A stretch of DNA of 37,050 nucleotides from an uncultured Clostridium sp. GTDB taxonomy: Bacteria > Bacillota > Clostridia > TANB77 > CAG-508. The notes beneath the pieces are model-generated. The model made no database searches, was not told where the DNA came from, and was given only the letters and a program-made list of their open reading frames with translations. The DNA lies in assembly GCA_946500265.1 (NCBI GenBank), contig CAMMVE010000015.1, positions 1 to 37,050 on the forward strand, written 5' to 3'. Below are positions 7,660-16,451 of this stretch, in pieces; the stretch's first letter is position 1; each line of letters begins with the position of its first letter. A program made the translations under genes and the position numbers.

Positions 7660-7674
7660 AAGGAGGTTAAATAT

Positions 7675-9117
7675 ATGATAAAAGATAATGAATTTGATTT
7701 AATTGTAGTTGGTATGGGGCCTAGTGCTATTTTTCTAGCATATGAATTGATACAGAAAAATAGTAATAAAAAGGTTTTACTAATAGAAGAAGGCAAGAGA
7801 GTAGAAGATAGATTTTGCCCTATTGAAAAGACTGGCAAATGTATAAAATGTAGACCATTTTGCAATATAACCAGTGGATTTTCAGGGGCAGGCGCATTCT
7901 CAGATGGAAAGCTTTCTTTATATAATCCTGATGATGATGATATTTATGTGGGTGGAAATTTACATGAGTACATTGGTGTAGACAAAACAAAAGCTTTAAT
8001 AGATTACGCAGATAGCATATATCTTAAATTTGGTGCGGATAAGAAATTAGAAGGTATAGAGCATAAAGAAGAAATTAGAAAGATCCAGGAAAAGTCGAAA
8101 AAAGAGGGGATAAATTTAGTAAGCATTCCAATTAGACACTTAGGAACAGAAAAAAGTCATGAAATTTATGCAAGAATCGAAAAATACTTAGAAGAGCATG
8201 GCATCAACATGATGTTTAATACCATTGTAGATGACATAATTGTTGAGAACGGAAAAGTTAAAGGGGTAAAAATAAAAGCTGCTGATAAGGCCTATGAAGA
8301 AGATGCAGAACTTGAAAATATATATGGAGAAAAAGTTGTAATAGCAGTTGGAAGAAAAGGTGCAAATTGGCTTACTGATTTGTGTGAAAAACATAAAATA
8401 AATACAAGACCTGGAACTGTTGATATAGGTGTAAGGTATGAACTACCAGATAGTATTATGGCAGATGTAAATAAATATATGTATGAGGGGAAATTTATAG
8501 GAAGACCAGAGCCATTTAGAGATAAAGTAAGAACATTTTGTCAAAACCCTAGCGGATTTGTAGCAAATGAAGTATATGATAATAACTTAACGCTTGTAAA
8601 TGGACATTCATATAAAGATAAGAAAAGTACAAATACAAATCTTGCAATTTTAGTATCACATAATTTTACATATCCTTTCAATAAACCAATTGACTACGGA
8701 AGAAATGTAGCTAAAAATTTAAATGAGCTAGGAGCTGGAAATATAGTAGTGCAAAGATTAGGCGATATATATAGAGGAAAAAGAACTTGGGAAAATGAGT
8801 TAAACGAAAATTCAGTAGTTCCTACATTAAAAACTGCAGTTCCTGGCGATATAACTTTTGCATTGGGATATAGAACAATGACAAATATTTTACGATTTAT
8901 AAGAGGATTAGATAAAGTAATAGAAGGTTTTGCTAATCCAGATAATTTACTATATGGACCAGAAATAAAATTCTATAGTAATAAGGTAGAGATAGATAAC
9001 AATTTTGAAACAAATATCCGTGGACTTTATTGTATAGGTGATGGAGGAGGAATGACGAGAGGTCTTATGATGGCATCTTGCTCTGGAATAGAACTTGCAA
9101 GAATTTTAGAAGGATAG
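7675..9117 (+). CDS. FAD-dependent dehydrogenase (COG2509-type, HI0933-like fold)
   Basis: This is a cytoplasmic flavoprotein of unknown physiological substrate, common in Clostridia. A Rossmann dinucleotide motif VVGMGPSAIFLAYELI (about 11-26) opens the protein, followed by a four-cysteine cluster, CPIEKTGKCIKCRPFC, and then SGFSGAGAFSDGKL, the signature of this group. Near the C-terminus GLYCIGDGGGMTRGLMMASC is the second FAD-binding stretch. The cysteines could coordinate metal or an iron-sulfur cluster; that is inference. The frame is open back to 7585, but this would read through palindrome 3. ATG 7675 has AAGGAGG eight bases upstream and starts at the conserved domain. Length from there is 480 residues. 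Confidence 0.85.
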   Translation: MIKDNEFDLIVVGMGPSAIFLAYELIQKNSNKKVLLIEEGKRVEDRFCPIEKTGKCIKCRPFCNITSGFSGAGAFSDGKLSLYNPDDDDIYVGGNLHEYIGVDKTKALIDYADSIYLKFGADKKLEGIEHKEEIRKIQEKSKKEGINLVSIPIRHLGTEKSHEIYARIEKYLEEHGINMMFNTIVDDIIVENGKVKGVKIKAADKAYEEDAELENIYGEKVVIAVGRKGANWLTDLCEKHKINTRPGTVDIGVRYELPDSIMADVNKYMYEGKFIGRPEPFRDKVRTFCQNPSGFVANEVYDNNLTLVNGHSYKDKKSTNTNLAILVSHNFTYPFNKPIDYGRNVAKNLNELGAGNIVVQRLGDIYRGKRTWENELNENSVVPTLKTAVPGDITFALGYRTMTNILRFIRGLDKVIEGFANPDNLLYGPEIKFYSNKVEIDNNFETNIRGLYCIGDGGGMTRGLMMASCSGIELARILEG

Positions 9118-9178
9118 GGAAGAATAATTACATTTTGTAGAAATGTATCTTGACGAAGATATAAAAAGATGAAAAAGG

Positions 9179-9207
9179 TTGATAAAATAAAAAAAATATA
9201 ATATAAT
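9179..9207 (+). promoter_or_regulatory. Sigma-A-type promoter at the head of the polysaccharide locus
   Basis: TTGATA (9179-9184), a 17-bp spacer and TATAAT (9202-9207) predict a start near 9214. An overlapping TATAAT at 9197 would give a 12-bp spacer and is less likely. I see no other good promoter between here and 9562, so this probably drives the first polysaccharide genes through a leader of about 350 nt. Confidence 0.75.
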
Positions 9208-9244
9208 AAACTGGTATGAAAGAAAAACACAAGGAGGAGAAAAA

Positions 9245-9439
9245 ATGCAAAGCCACGAAACCTTTGAGGCTGTAAGAGAGAAAGAGAGAGAGAGTTACAA
9301 TTTAAAGAAAAGAAAAACAATTCAGATAAGTTACATCACAAAACAATATATGCTAACATGGAAAGATATTGAATACCCTAGAGAGAAAGTAAGCTCCAAG
9401 AAATTAGAGCTTACTTTTATTGCGTCAAAATACAAATGA
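9245..9439 (+). CDS. Small ORF (64 codons) in the polysaccharide-locus leader
   Basis: An open frame of 64 codons starts with ATG 9245 after AAGGAGGAG (9231-9239), a strong ribosome binding site. The product is highly charged (KEREKE-type, Lys/Arg/Glu rich) with no membrane segment or recognisable domain. Its 3' end is encoded by the hairpin at 9386-9417, and it lies within a leader bounded by a promoter and a terminator. It may be a real small protein, a leader peptide whose translation affects folding downstream, or chance. Position and ribosome binding site favour translation; the sequence gives no function. Confidence 0.4.
   Translation: MQSHETFEAVREKERESYNLKKRKTIQISYITKQYMLTWKDIEYPREKVSSKKLELTFIASKYK
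9386..9418 (+). promoter_or_regulatory. Leader hairpin with weak terminator character
   Basis: AAAGTAAGCTC (9386-9396) pairs perfectly with GAGCTTACTTT (9407-9417) around a 10-base loop. Only four T follow before A, so termination would be partial. It lies inside the small ORF, so translating ribosomes would disrupt it, which is compatible with attenuation. Confidence 0.55.
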
Positions 9440-9445
9440 ATGAAT

Positions 9446-9517
9446 AAAAAGAATAACAGACTATGTAAGCAAGAGTTTGTAATATAAGTTATATTACATA
9501 GTGCTTTATTCTTTTTT
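9446..9517 (+). terminator. Two-tier intrinsic terminator before the first glycosyltransferase
   Basis: The outer stem AAAAAGAATAA (9446-9456) pairs with TTATTCTTTTT (9506-9516), and the inner stem CTATGTAA (9461-9468) with TTACATAG (9494-9501). The outer 3' arm is itself the T-tract. With the promoter at 9179 and no visible promoter between 9517 and 9562, RNA polymerase must read through this to express the locus. Confidence 0.7.
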
Positions 9518-9561
9518 GTTGTAAATCAAGACATATAAATGAAGAATAAAAGGAGAAAAAA

Positions 9562-10620
9562 ATGGACTATAAAGATGAAATAGTTATTTTAATTCCATCA
9601 CTAAATCCTGATAATAGATTAATTAATTTAGTAGAAGAATTAATAGCTAATGGTTTTAAAAATATAATTATTGTGAACGACGGTTCGTCTGTTGAATATA
9701 ATAAGTATTTTGATAAATTAAAAGAAAAAACCACTATACTATACCATGCAGTCAATCTTGGAAAAGGAAGAGCACTAAAAACCGGTTTTAATGAATATTT
9801 GAGAAAATATAGTAAAAAATGTGGAATTGTTACTGTAGATTCGGATGGGCAACACAAAATTGAAGATATAAAAAAAGTCTCAAAAAGATTAGTTGAAGAG
9901 AAAGACAAGCTGATATTAGGCTCTAGAAATTTTGATTTAAGTAATGTTCCATTTAAAAGTAAGTTTGGCAATAAAATTACGAGAATTATTTTTGGTTTTT
10001 TAACTGGGTTAAAGGTCTCTGATACTCAAACTGGATTAAGGGGTATACCTACCAAGTATATCAGTAAGCTAATGAATGTTTCTGGTGAGAGATTTGAATT
10101 TGAAATGAATATGCTTATGGAAGCGAAAGAGAATAATATAGACATTATGGAAGAAACAATAGAAACAGTATATATAGAAGAAAATAAATCTTCACATTTT
10201 AATCCATTAAAAGATTCATTAAAAATATATGCAATTTTTGTAAAATATATTTTATCTTCTATAATATCATTTGTAGTAGATATTGTAATATATAAAATAG
10301 TATTTGATTTATTAATTAATAATCTTGCCAATTATACAATTATTATATCGACGATAATTGCTAGAATTATTTCATCATTGGTAAATTATAGGATTAATAA
10401 AAATACAGTTTTTAAAACATCAAACAATAAATCTATTATAAAATACTATATATTATGCTTCATACAAATGATAGTTTCAGCTATTTTGGTTGAAATTATA
10501 TATAATTTATTTAATAGAAATTATGAAGTTTTAATAAAACTTGTTATAGATAGCATAATATTCTTAATTAATTTTAAAGTACAAAAAGAATGGGTATTTA
10601 AAAAGGAGGAAATAAAATGA
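9562..10620 (+). CDS. Fusion of GT2 family glycosyltransferase (DPM1-like) and GtrA-like membrane domain
   Basis: The N-terminal two thirds form a GT-A domain of the dolichol/polyprenol-phosphate sugar synthase type: VILIPSLNPDNRLINLVEEL, VNDGSS, NLGKGRALKTGF and the metal-binding VDSDGQHK. Such enzymes transfer a sugar from a nucleotide donor to undecaprenyl phosphate at the inner membrane face. The C-terminal third (about 222-350) has four hydrophobic helices with the GtrA pattern (a short VVDIVIYK-type helix, SLVNYRINKNTVF, NFKVQKEWVFKK), which may flip or present the lipid-linked sugar. The two parts are often separate proteins. ATG 9562 has AAGGAG upstream. The stop overlaps the next start (ATGA), so translation is coupled to the membrane protein, a likely user of the lipid-linked sugar. 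Confidence 0.85.
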   Translation: MDYKDEIVILIPSLNPDNRLINLVEELIANGFKNIIIVNDGSSVEYNKYFDKLKEKTTILYHAVNLGKGRALKTGFNEYLRKYSKKCGIVTVDSDGQHKIEDIKKVSKRLVEEKDKLILGSRNFDLSNVPFKSKFGNKITRIIFGFLTGLKVSDTQTGLRGIPTKYISKLMNVSGERFEFEMNMLMEAKENNIDIMEETIETVYIEENKSSHFNPLKDSLKIYAIFVKYILSSIISFVVDIVIYKIVFDLLINNLANYTIIISTIIARIISSLVNYRINKNTVFKTSNNKSIIKYYILCFIQMIVSAILVEIIYNLFNRNYEVLIKLVIDSIIFLINFKVQKEWVFKKEEIK

Positions 10621-12515
10621 GCTATGTGATTATTTTTCTTATAGTTACAATTATTGCAGCATGTTTAGCCAAGGCTTTTAATAAAAAAATAGATATGACT
10701 ATTCCTATTTCTGTTATGCTTATTGTGCTGATAATATATCCTTTTGGCTTTTTTAGTAGATTAGATATTGGAGTATATGTAATAGAAGGTATTTCTACTT
10801 TATGTTTTATATATCTAACATATAAATTTATAGGAAGTGCAATACATAAGAAAATATCAGATTATTTTAGAAACTTATTAACACCAGGGCTTGTAGTATA
10901 TGTATTACTCTATATTATTTTTATTTTTATTAACAAAAATAGATTATTATCAAATTGGGATGAATTTTCACATTGGGGACTAGTAGTAAAAAATATGTTT
11001 TCGTTTGATGCATATGGCACTACTATTGATGCAACTATGAATTATAAAGGGTATCCACCTTTTACTGCAATTTTCGAATACTTTACTCAAAAAGTTGTCA
11101 ACTCATATGATGAAGGAAGAATTGTTGTATCAATGAATCTACTCTATATATCAATGATATTACCTGTATTTAGGAATGTCGAATGGAAGAAAGGACTAAG
11201 CAAATTACTAATTTATATACCACTTGTACTAGGCATACCTATGTGTATGTATGAAAATTTCTACACATCTATTTATGTAGATGCAATGCTGGGTGTATTT
11301 ATGGCATATATTATTTATATGTATTTTTCTCAGACAGAAGGGGTATTGAAGAATGTAGGAATATGTTTAGGCATAGTTGCACTACCTTTAATAAAAACAA
11401 CGGGTGCGGGATTAGCTATTTTTGCACTTGCAATTATTTTAATTGACACAATTGTTAAATATAAAAAAGATACAAAGAATAAAAAAATATTTCATAAAAA
11501 ACTTCTTTGGGTATTAGTTTTTCTAATATGTTTTATTATAGGCAAATTCTCTTGGGATATACATTTGGCAGTAACTAATACCGCAGAGGCATGGAATACA
11601 GATAATGCATCATTAAGCAATATTATATCATTAGTTACTGGAAATGGGGCTGATTACCAATATACAACTATTAAAAATTTTATAAAACAATTTTTCACAG
11701 TTTCTCTTAATTTTGGAATGACAAGTATAACTAACTTTGCAATATTATTATTATTTATATTATATTGCATATATACGATTTATTTGGTATATCGAAAAAA
11801 AGATGAAACATATAAACAATATATAATAGCAGATATTGCATTAATTGTATGTTACATTATTTATATGATTTCATTACTAATATTATACTTATTTACTTTT
11901 TCAGAATATGAAGCACTGAAATTAGCTTCATATGAAAGATATTCTTATATACCCTTTGTCGGTATGTATTTATTTAATACACTACTTATATGTGATAATT
12001 TATTAGAAATAAAGAAAGATAAAATCAATTATGTAATTTTATTTGTAATATTATTAATAATTTTGCCGCTCAACAGAATATTTGATTTATTATTTAGAAA
12101 TGAAGTGTCTATAAAACAAGCCTTAAATATAAGAAGTGCATATTCAAATATACAAGAATATAAATCTATATTAAACCAAGATGATATGATATATTATATT
12201 TCTTGTGGAAGCAGTGGCTATGACTTTAATGTTTCAAATTATGAATTTATTCCTATAAAAATGGCATCATCTGTTGGATACAGTCTTGGCCCTAAGAGAA
12301 ATGAGACAGATTTAAAGTCGAAAGATATCTCGTTAGAAAAATTTGAAGCAGAATTAAGAAAAAAAGGATATACATATGTGTATATATTTAAAGCAGATAA
12401 CATATTTAAAGAAAAATATTATAAATTATTTGAAGATGTAACAAAAATAGAAGATAAAACATTATATAAAATAAAGAAATCAAAGGATCATATAAAATTA
12501 ATTGAAATAGAATAA
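10617..12515 (+). CDS. Polytopic membrane protein, candidate GT-C-type glycosyltransferase
   Basis: The protein has 632 residues with about 11-13 hydrophobic segments and a soluble C-terminal region of about 120 residues. Between early helices it has NWDEFSHWGLVVKNMF followed by YKGYPPFTAIFEYF. An acidic motif in the first large outside loop is characteristic of GT-C enzymes that use polyprenyl-phosphate sugars. The start overlaps the stop of the GT2-GtrA gene (ATGA), supporting a functional pair: the upstream protein makes and presents a lipid-linked sugar, this one transfers it to the growing polymer outside. I do not recognise a named family; the GT-C role is inferred from topology, motif and coupling. 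Confidence 0.6.
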   Translation: MSYVIIFLIVTIIAACLAKAFNKKIDMTIPISVMLIVLIIYPFGFFSRLDIGVYVIEGISTLCFIYLTYKFIGSAIHKKISDYFRNLLTPGLVVYVLLYIIFIFINKNRLLSNWDEFSHWGLVVKNMFSFDAYGTTIDATMNYKGYPPFTAIFEYFTQKVVNSYDEGRIVVSMNLLYISMILPVFRNVEWKKGLSKLLIYIPLVLGIPMCMYENFYTSIYVDAMLGVFMAYIIYMYFSQTEGVLKNVGICLGIVALPLIKTTGAGLAIFALAIILIDTIVKYKKDTKNKKIFHKKLLWVLVFLICFIIGKFSWDIHLAVTNTAEAWNTDNASLSNIISLVTGNGADYQYTTIKNFIKQFFTVSLNFGMTSITNFAILLLFILYCIYTIYLVYRKKDETYKQYIIADIALIVCYIIYMISLLILYLFTFSEYEALKLASYERYSYIPFVGMYLFNTLLICDNLLEIKKDKINYVILFVILLIILPLNRIFDLLFRNEVSIKQALNIRSAYSNIQEYKSILNQDDMIYYISCGSSGYDFNVSNYEFIPIKMASSVGYSLGPKRNETDLKSKDISLEKFEAELRKKGYTYVYIFKADNIFKEKYYKLFEDVTKIEDKTLYKIKKSKDHIKLIEIE

Positions 12516-12521
12516 TCATAG

Positions 12522-12554
12522 AATTCACTCTTTATATTATTTGAAGAGTGAATT
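12522..12554 (+). terminator. Probable terminator after the first two polysaccharide genes
   Basis: AATTCACTCTT (12522-12532) pairs with AAGAGTGAATT (12544-12554), an 11-bp perfect stem. The T-rich tail is weak (TATATT), so termination may be partial. A fresh promoter follows at 12671. Confidence 0.55.
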
Positions 12555-12670
12555 TATATTAATATACAAAAGATATAAGTTTAATTATGTACATAAATCA
12601 TTATAATTATAATTAGGATTATATTTGATGAGAAATTAAATAAAATAGACTAAAAAAAATGAAAAAGTTG

Positions 12671-12699
12671 TTGAAATTTGTAAAGAGATATTATATAAT
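12671..12699 (+). promoter_or_regulatory. Sigma-A-type promoter inside the polysaccharide locus
   Basis: TTGAAA (12671-12676), a 17-bp spacer and TATAAT (12694-12699) predict a start near 12706, ahead of the glycosyltransferase at 12739 (ribosome binding site AAAGGAG). Confidence 0.8.
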
Positions 12700-12738
12700 T
12701 GCATAGACAAATGACTGAACATAAAAGGAGAAGTTTTA

Positions 12739-13983
12739 ATGAATATTTGGTTGTTGCGAGCCAGCGAACCAATGCCTGTAGTTGATCCGGATGGGCGAAT
12801 GATGAGAATGGGAATGTTGGCAGAGGAACTAAGCAAAAGAGGGCACAATGTAAGGTGGTTTGCAAGTACTTTTAATCATTTTACTAAAACCCAAGCATTT
12901 GACAAGGATACAATTATAAAAGTTAAAGAAAATTATTATTTGGATTTGAGTCATGCAAAAAGATACAAAAAGAATATTTCAGTAAGCAGAATATTAAATC
13001 ATATGGAAATCGCTAAGAAATTCAAAAGAAAAGCTAAAGAATTGGAAAAACCTGATTTGATTTATGTATCGTATCCAATAATTGAGTATGCAGCAAGTGC
13101 AGTAAAATATGGTATTAAAAACCATGTGCCAGTAATAGTAGATATTAGAGATTTGTGGCCTGATATTTTTAATCATAATCTATCCTTATTAAAAAGAATA
13201 ATTGCTTCTCCATATATTTGGTATATGGAAATTAAAGCAAAAAAAATAATGAAAGATGCTTTCGCTATAAATGCAGTGTCAAAAGCAATGCTCGAATGGG
13301 GACTAAAAAAAGGAAAGAGAGAAAAAAGTAAGTTTGATAGATTTTTCTATATAGGATATAAGAGTCATAATGACGATAATAAGGAGAACAGAATAGAAGC
13401 AACAGAAAATAAGAATATCAATACAAATAAATTTAATATTTCTTTTTTTGCAACGATTAATAATCAATTTGATTATGATAAAATTTTAGAACTTGCCAAA
13501 AAAATTGATATGATAGACAAGAACATAGAAATAAATATATGTGGTGATGGTCCTCAGAAAGAAGAACTTGTAAAAAAAGCAAATGGGATTTCTAACATTA
13601 AGTTTATGGGCTGGCTAGGAGCTGATGAACTAAAGAAAACACTTGAAAATTCCGACATAGGATTAGCTCCATATAAAAATACATTTGATTTTCAAATGAG
13701 TGTGTCAAACAAATTTGCTGAATATTTATCATATGGATTACCAATTATTTTAACTTCTGAAGGCTATATGAAAGAATTAATTGAAAAAAATAGATGCGGT
13801 ATTGCATCAAATAATATTGATGAAATATGTGATTATATAGTAAAACTTAAAAGCGATAAGAATAAATATATTGAGACTTCAAAAAATGCTAAAAATCTTT
13901 ATGAAAAGGATTTTGTCGCAGAAAAGATATATAAAAATTTAGTAGATTATTTAGAAGAAGTAGAAGGAGAGATGAAAAAATGA
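12739..13983 (+). CDS. GT4 family glycosyltransferase (WbuB-like)
   Basis: A 414-residue GT-B enzyme predicted to add a sugar to the lipid-linked repeat unit on the cytoplasmic face. The opening MNIWLLRASEPMPVVDPDGR and GMLAEELSKRGHNVRWFAST are typical of the WbuB group. VDIRDLWPDIF closes the N-domain. The donor-binding C-domain shows INICGDGPQKEELVKK, FMGWLGADELKKTLENSDIG and the loop SVSNKFAEYLSYGLPIILTS, matching the E-x7-E region of GT4. The donor sugar cannot be read from sequence; WbuB is an amino-sugar (FucNAc) transferase, so an N-acetylated donor is plausible. Its stop overlaps the next gene's start by four bases (ATGA). Confidence 0.85.
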   Translation: MNIWLLRASEPMPVVDPDGRMMRMGMLAEELSKRGHNVRWFASTFNHFTKTQAFDKDTIIKVKENYYLDLSHAKRYKKNISVSRILNHMEIAKKFKRKAKELEKPDLIYVSYPIIEYAASAVKYGIKNHVPVIVDIRDLWPDIFNHNLSLLKRIIASPYIWYMEIKAKKIMKDAFAINAVSKAMLEWGLKKGKREKSKFDRFFYIGYKSHNDDNKENRIEATENKNINTNKFNISFFATINNQFDYDKILELAKKIDMIDKNIEINICGDGPQKEELVKKANGISNIKFMGWLGADELKKTLENSDIGLAPYKNTFDFQMSVSNKFAEYLSYGLPIILTSEGYMKELIEKNRCGIASNNIDEICDYIVKLKSDKNKYIETSKNAKNLYEKDFVAEKIYKNLVDYLEEVEGEMKK

Positions 13984-15059
13984 AATATGCATTAATTGGG
14001 TGTGGAAGAATTTCACCAAATCATTTAGAAGCAGCAATAAATAATAATTTAGAAATAGTAGGCATTTGCGACATAGTGCCAGAACACATGGATGGCTTAT
14101 TAGAAAAGTTAAATATTGAAAAAGATGCATACAAAAAATATACAAACTACAAAGAAATGCTTGAAAATGAAAAACCTGAATTAGTTGCAATAGCAACTGA
14201 AAGCGGAAAACACGCACAAATTGCTTTAGACTGCTTAGATGCAGGTTGTAATGTAATAATCGAAAAGCCAATAGCTCTATCATTAGAAGATGCCGATAAA
14301 ATTATAGCTAAAGCAAAAGAAAAATACTTAGTTGTATGTGCTAACCACCAAAATAGATTTAACAAGTCAATTCAAAAAATTAGACAAGCTGTTGAAAACG
14401 GAGAATTTGGAAAAATGCTATATGGAACAGCTCATATAAGATGGAATAGAGGACAAGATTATTATACTCAAGCGCCATGGAGAGGCACTTGGGCACAAGA
14501 TGGTGGCGCTCTAATGAACCAATGTATTCACAACATAGATTTGCTAAGATGGATGATGGGTGACGAAATTGATGAAGTATGTGCTTATACAGATAATTTA
14601 AACCATGACTATATAGAAGCAGAAGACTTAGGAATGGCAATAGTTAAATTTAAAAATGGTTCATATGGAATTATAGAAGGAACAACTAATATTTATCCAA
14701 AGAATTTAGAAGAAACACTTTATTTATTCGGACAAAAAGGAACTGTAAAAGCAGGTGGAAAATCAGTAAATATTATTGAAGAATGGATATTTGCAGATAA
14801 CAACGAAGATGCTGAAGAAGTAAAGAAGAACAATAGTGAAATGCCAAAGAATGTTTATGGATTTGGTCACACACCTTTATATAAAGATGTAATTAATGCA
14901 ATTGAAACTCATACAAAACCTTTAATAGATGCAGAAGCTGGAAGAAGAGCTTTAGAATTAGTATTAGCTATATATAAGTCAGCTGCAGAAGGAAAACCAG
15001 TAAAACTTCCATTAACTAAATGTTCTACAATGGATTTTGTAGGAAGATTTGACAAATAA
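13980..15059 (+). CDS. wbpB: Gfo/Idh/MocA oxidoreductase, WbpB-like UDP-GlcNAcA 3-dehydrogenase
   Basis: Predicted to oxidise C3 of UDP-GlcNAcA with NAD, giving the 3-keto sugar that the adjacent aminotransferase uses. The N-terminal Rossmann motif is ALIGCGRISPNHL; IIEKPIALSLEDAD contains the family EKP signature (K near 98), and the C-terminal domain carries GGALMNQCIHNIDLLRWMMG with the conserved His. Length is 359, somewhat above the ~315 of Pseudomonas WbpB. Specific assignment rests on the neighbouring WbpE-, WbpD- and WbpA-like genes. Translation is coupled to the upstream glycosyltransferase by ATGA overlap. Confidence 0.8.
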   Translation: MKYALIGCGRISPNHLEAAINNNLEIVGICDIVPEHMDGLLEKLNIEKDAYKKYTNYKEMLENEKPELVAIATESGKHAQIALDCLDAGCNVIIEKPIALSLEDADKIIAKAKEKYLVVCANHQNRFNKSIQKIRQAVENGEFGKMLYGTAHIRWNRGQDYYTQAPWRGTWAQDGGALMNQCIHNIDLLRWMMGDEIDEVCAYTDNLNHDYIEAEDLGMAIVKFKNGSYGIIEGTTNIYPKNLEETLYLFGQKGTVKAGGKSVNIIEEWIFADNNEDAEEVKKNNSEMPKNVYGFGHTPLYKDVINAIETHTKPLIDAEAGRRALELVLAIYKSAAEGKPVKLPLTKCSTMDFVGRFDK

Positions 15060-15219
15060 CAGTATAAATGATAAAAATATAGGGAAAAAACATAGATTAA
15101 AAATAGTTTTATTTTATATTTTTGTGTTAAAAAAAGCATTTCAACAATACTTTTATGTGTAACTTTAATAAAATATAAAATAGTATTTAAAGAATTAAAA
15201 TGAAAGAAGGAATCTCAAA

Positions 15220-16365
15220 ATGGAATTTGTAGACTTGAAAGAGCAGTACAGAAACCTAAAAGAAAAAATTAATAGTAATATTCAAAAAGTTATTCAAAAT
15301 GCAGATTTTATAAGCGGACCAGAAGTAAAAGAACTAGAAGAGCAATTAGCAGAATATGTTGGCAGAAAATATTGTGCAACATGTGCTAATGGAACAGATG
15401 CATTAACAATTGCTATGAAAGTGTTTGATGTTAAAGCAAATGATGCAGTATTTGTACCAAGTTTTACATTTTATTCTACAGCAGAAGTTGTTTCTTTAGA
15501 AGGTGCGACCCCAATATTTGTAGATGTAGATGAAAGAACATTCAACATGGACGCAAAAAAACTTGAAAAAGCTATTCTCCAAGTAAAAGAAGAGGGAAAA
15601 CTTAATCCAAAAGCAATTATTCCTGTAGACTTATTTGGTCAACCAGCAAATTATTCAGAAATATTAAAAATAGCAGAAAAGTATAATTTGAAGGTAGTTG
15701 AAGATGGAGCTCAAGGATTCGGAGGAGATATTAATGGCAAAAGAGCTTGCTCTTTTGGAGATATTTCTACTACTTCATTCTTCCCAGCAAAACCTTTAGG
15801 ATGCTATGGAGATGGAGGAGCAATATTCACTGACGATGAAGAAACATATAAATTAGTATTATCATTAAGAGTACATGGAAAAGGCTCTTTCAAATATGAT
15901 AATGTAAGAGTTGGATTAAATTCAAGATTAGATACTATTCAAGCTGCAATTCTTATGCCTAAACTAGAAGCTTTTAAAGAATATGAATTGGACAATAGAA
16001 ATAAATTTGCAAAGATGTATAAAGAAAGATTAAAAGACATAGTAAAAACTCCAATAGTGCCAGAAGGATATACAAGTAGCTGGGCACAATACACATTAAT
16101 TTTGGACAGCGAAGATATGAGAAATACTGTACAAGCCAAATTAAAAGAAGCAGGAATTCCAACAATGGTTTATTATCCAATACCATTGCATAAGCAAATT
16201 GTATATAAAGATTATAACTTTAATGTTGAAGATTTAAAAACTTCTGAAAACTTGTGTAAATGTGTACTTAGCCTACCAATGCACCCATATATGAGCGAAG
16301 AGCAAGTTGATATGATAAGTAAAGCAGTTATTAAAGAAATAGAAGAATATAGAAAAAATGCTTAA
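15220..16365 (+). CDS. wbpE: DegT/DnrJ/EryC1/StrS aminotransferase, WbpE-like
   Basis: A PLP enzyme predicted to transfer an amino group from glutamate to C3 of the keto sugar, giving UDP-GlcNAc(3NH2)A. The opening MEFVDLKEQYRNLKEKI is characteristic of the WbpE branch. PLP-binding features are NGTDALTIAM (57-66), VEDGAQGFGG (160-169, D162 to the pyridine nitrogen), SFFPAKPLG with the Schiff-base lysine K191, and GLNSRLDTIQAAIL. Length 381 is normal. ATG 15220 follows AAGAAGGAA. The 160-bp spacer before it is AT-rich with no clear promoter or terminator. Confidence 0.87.
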   Translation: MEFVDLKEQYRNLKEKINSNIQKVIQNADFISGPEVKELEEQLAEYVGRKYCATCANGTDALTIAMKVFDVKANDAVFVPSFTFYSTAEVVSLEGATPIFVDVDERTFNMDAKKLEKAILQVKEEGKLNPKAIIPVDLFGQPANYSEILKIAEKYNLKVVEDGAQGFGGDINGKRACSFGDISTTSFFPAKPLGCYGDGGAIFTDDEETYKLVLSLRVHGKGSFKYDNVRVGLNSRLDTIQAAILMPKLEAFKEYELDNRNKFAKMYKERLKDIVKTPIVPEGYTSSWAQYTLILDSEDMRNTVQAKLKEAGIPTMVYYPIPLHKQIVYKDYNFNVEDLKTSENLCKCVLSLPMHPYMSEEQVDMISKAVIKEIEEYRKNA

Positions 16366-16451
16366 AACAAAAGAACTGTAAAAGCAAAGGAACAATAAAG
16401 TAATAATTCAAAGGAAATACTAATTGAACATAAAGTAAAGGGGCAGGAAAA

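Noticed and set aside
7585..7674. Upstream extension of the FAD dehydrogenase frame.
   Set aside because: It would be encoded by palindromic element 3 and lacks a ribosome binding site; ATG 7675 is ideally placed.
9245..9290. GCAAAGCCACG...GGCT near the leader start recalls the core of a c-di-GMP-I riboswitch.
   Set aside because: The preceding GCAAACC hairpin and the closing CCGGGTTGCC-like arm are missing, so the required three-helix fold cannot form.
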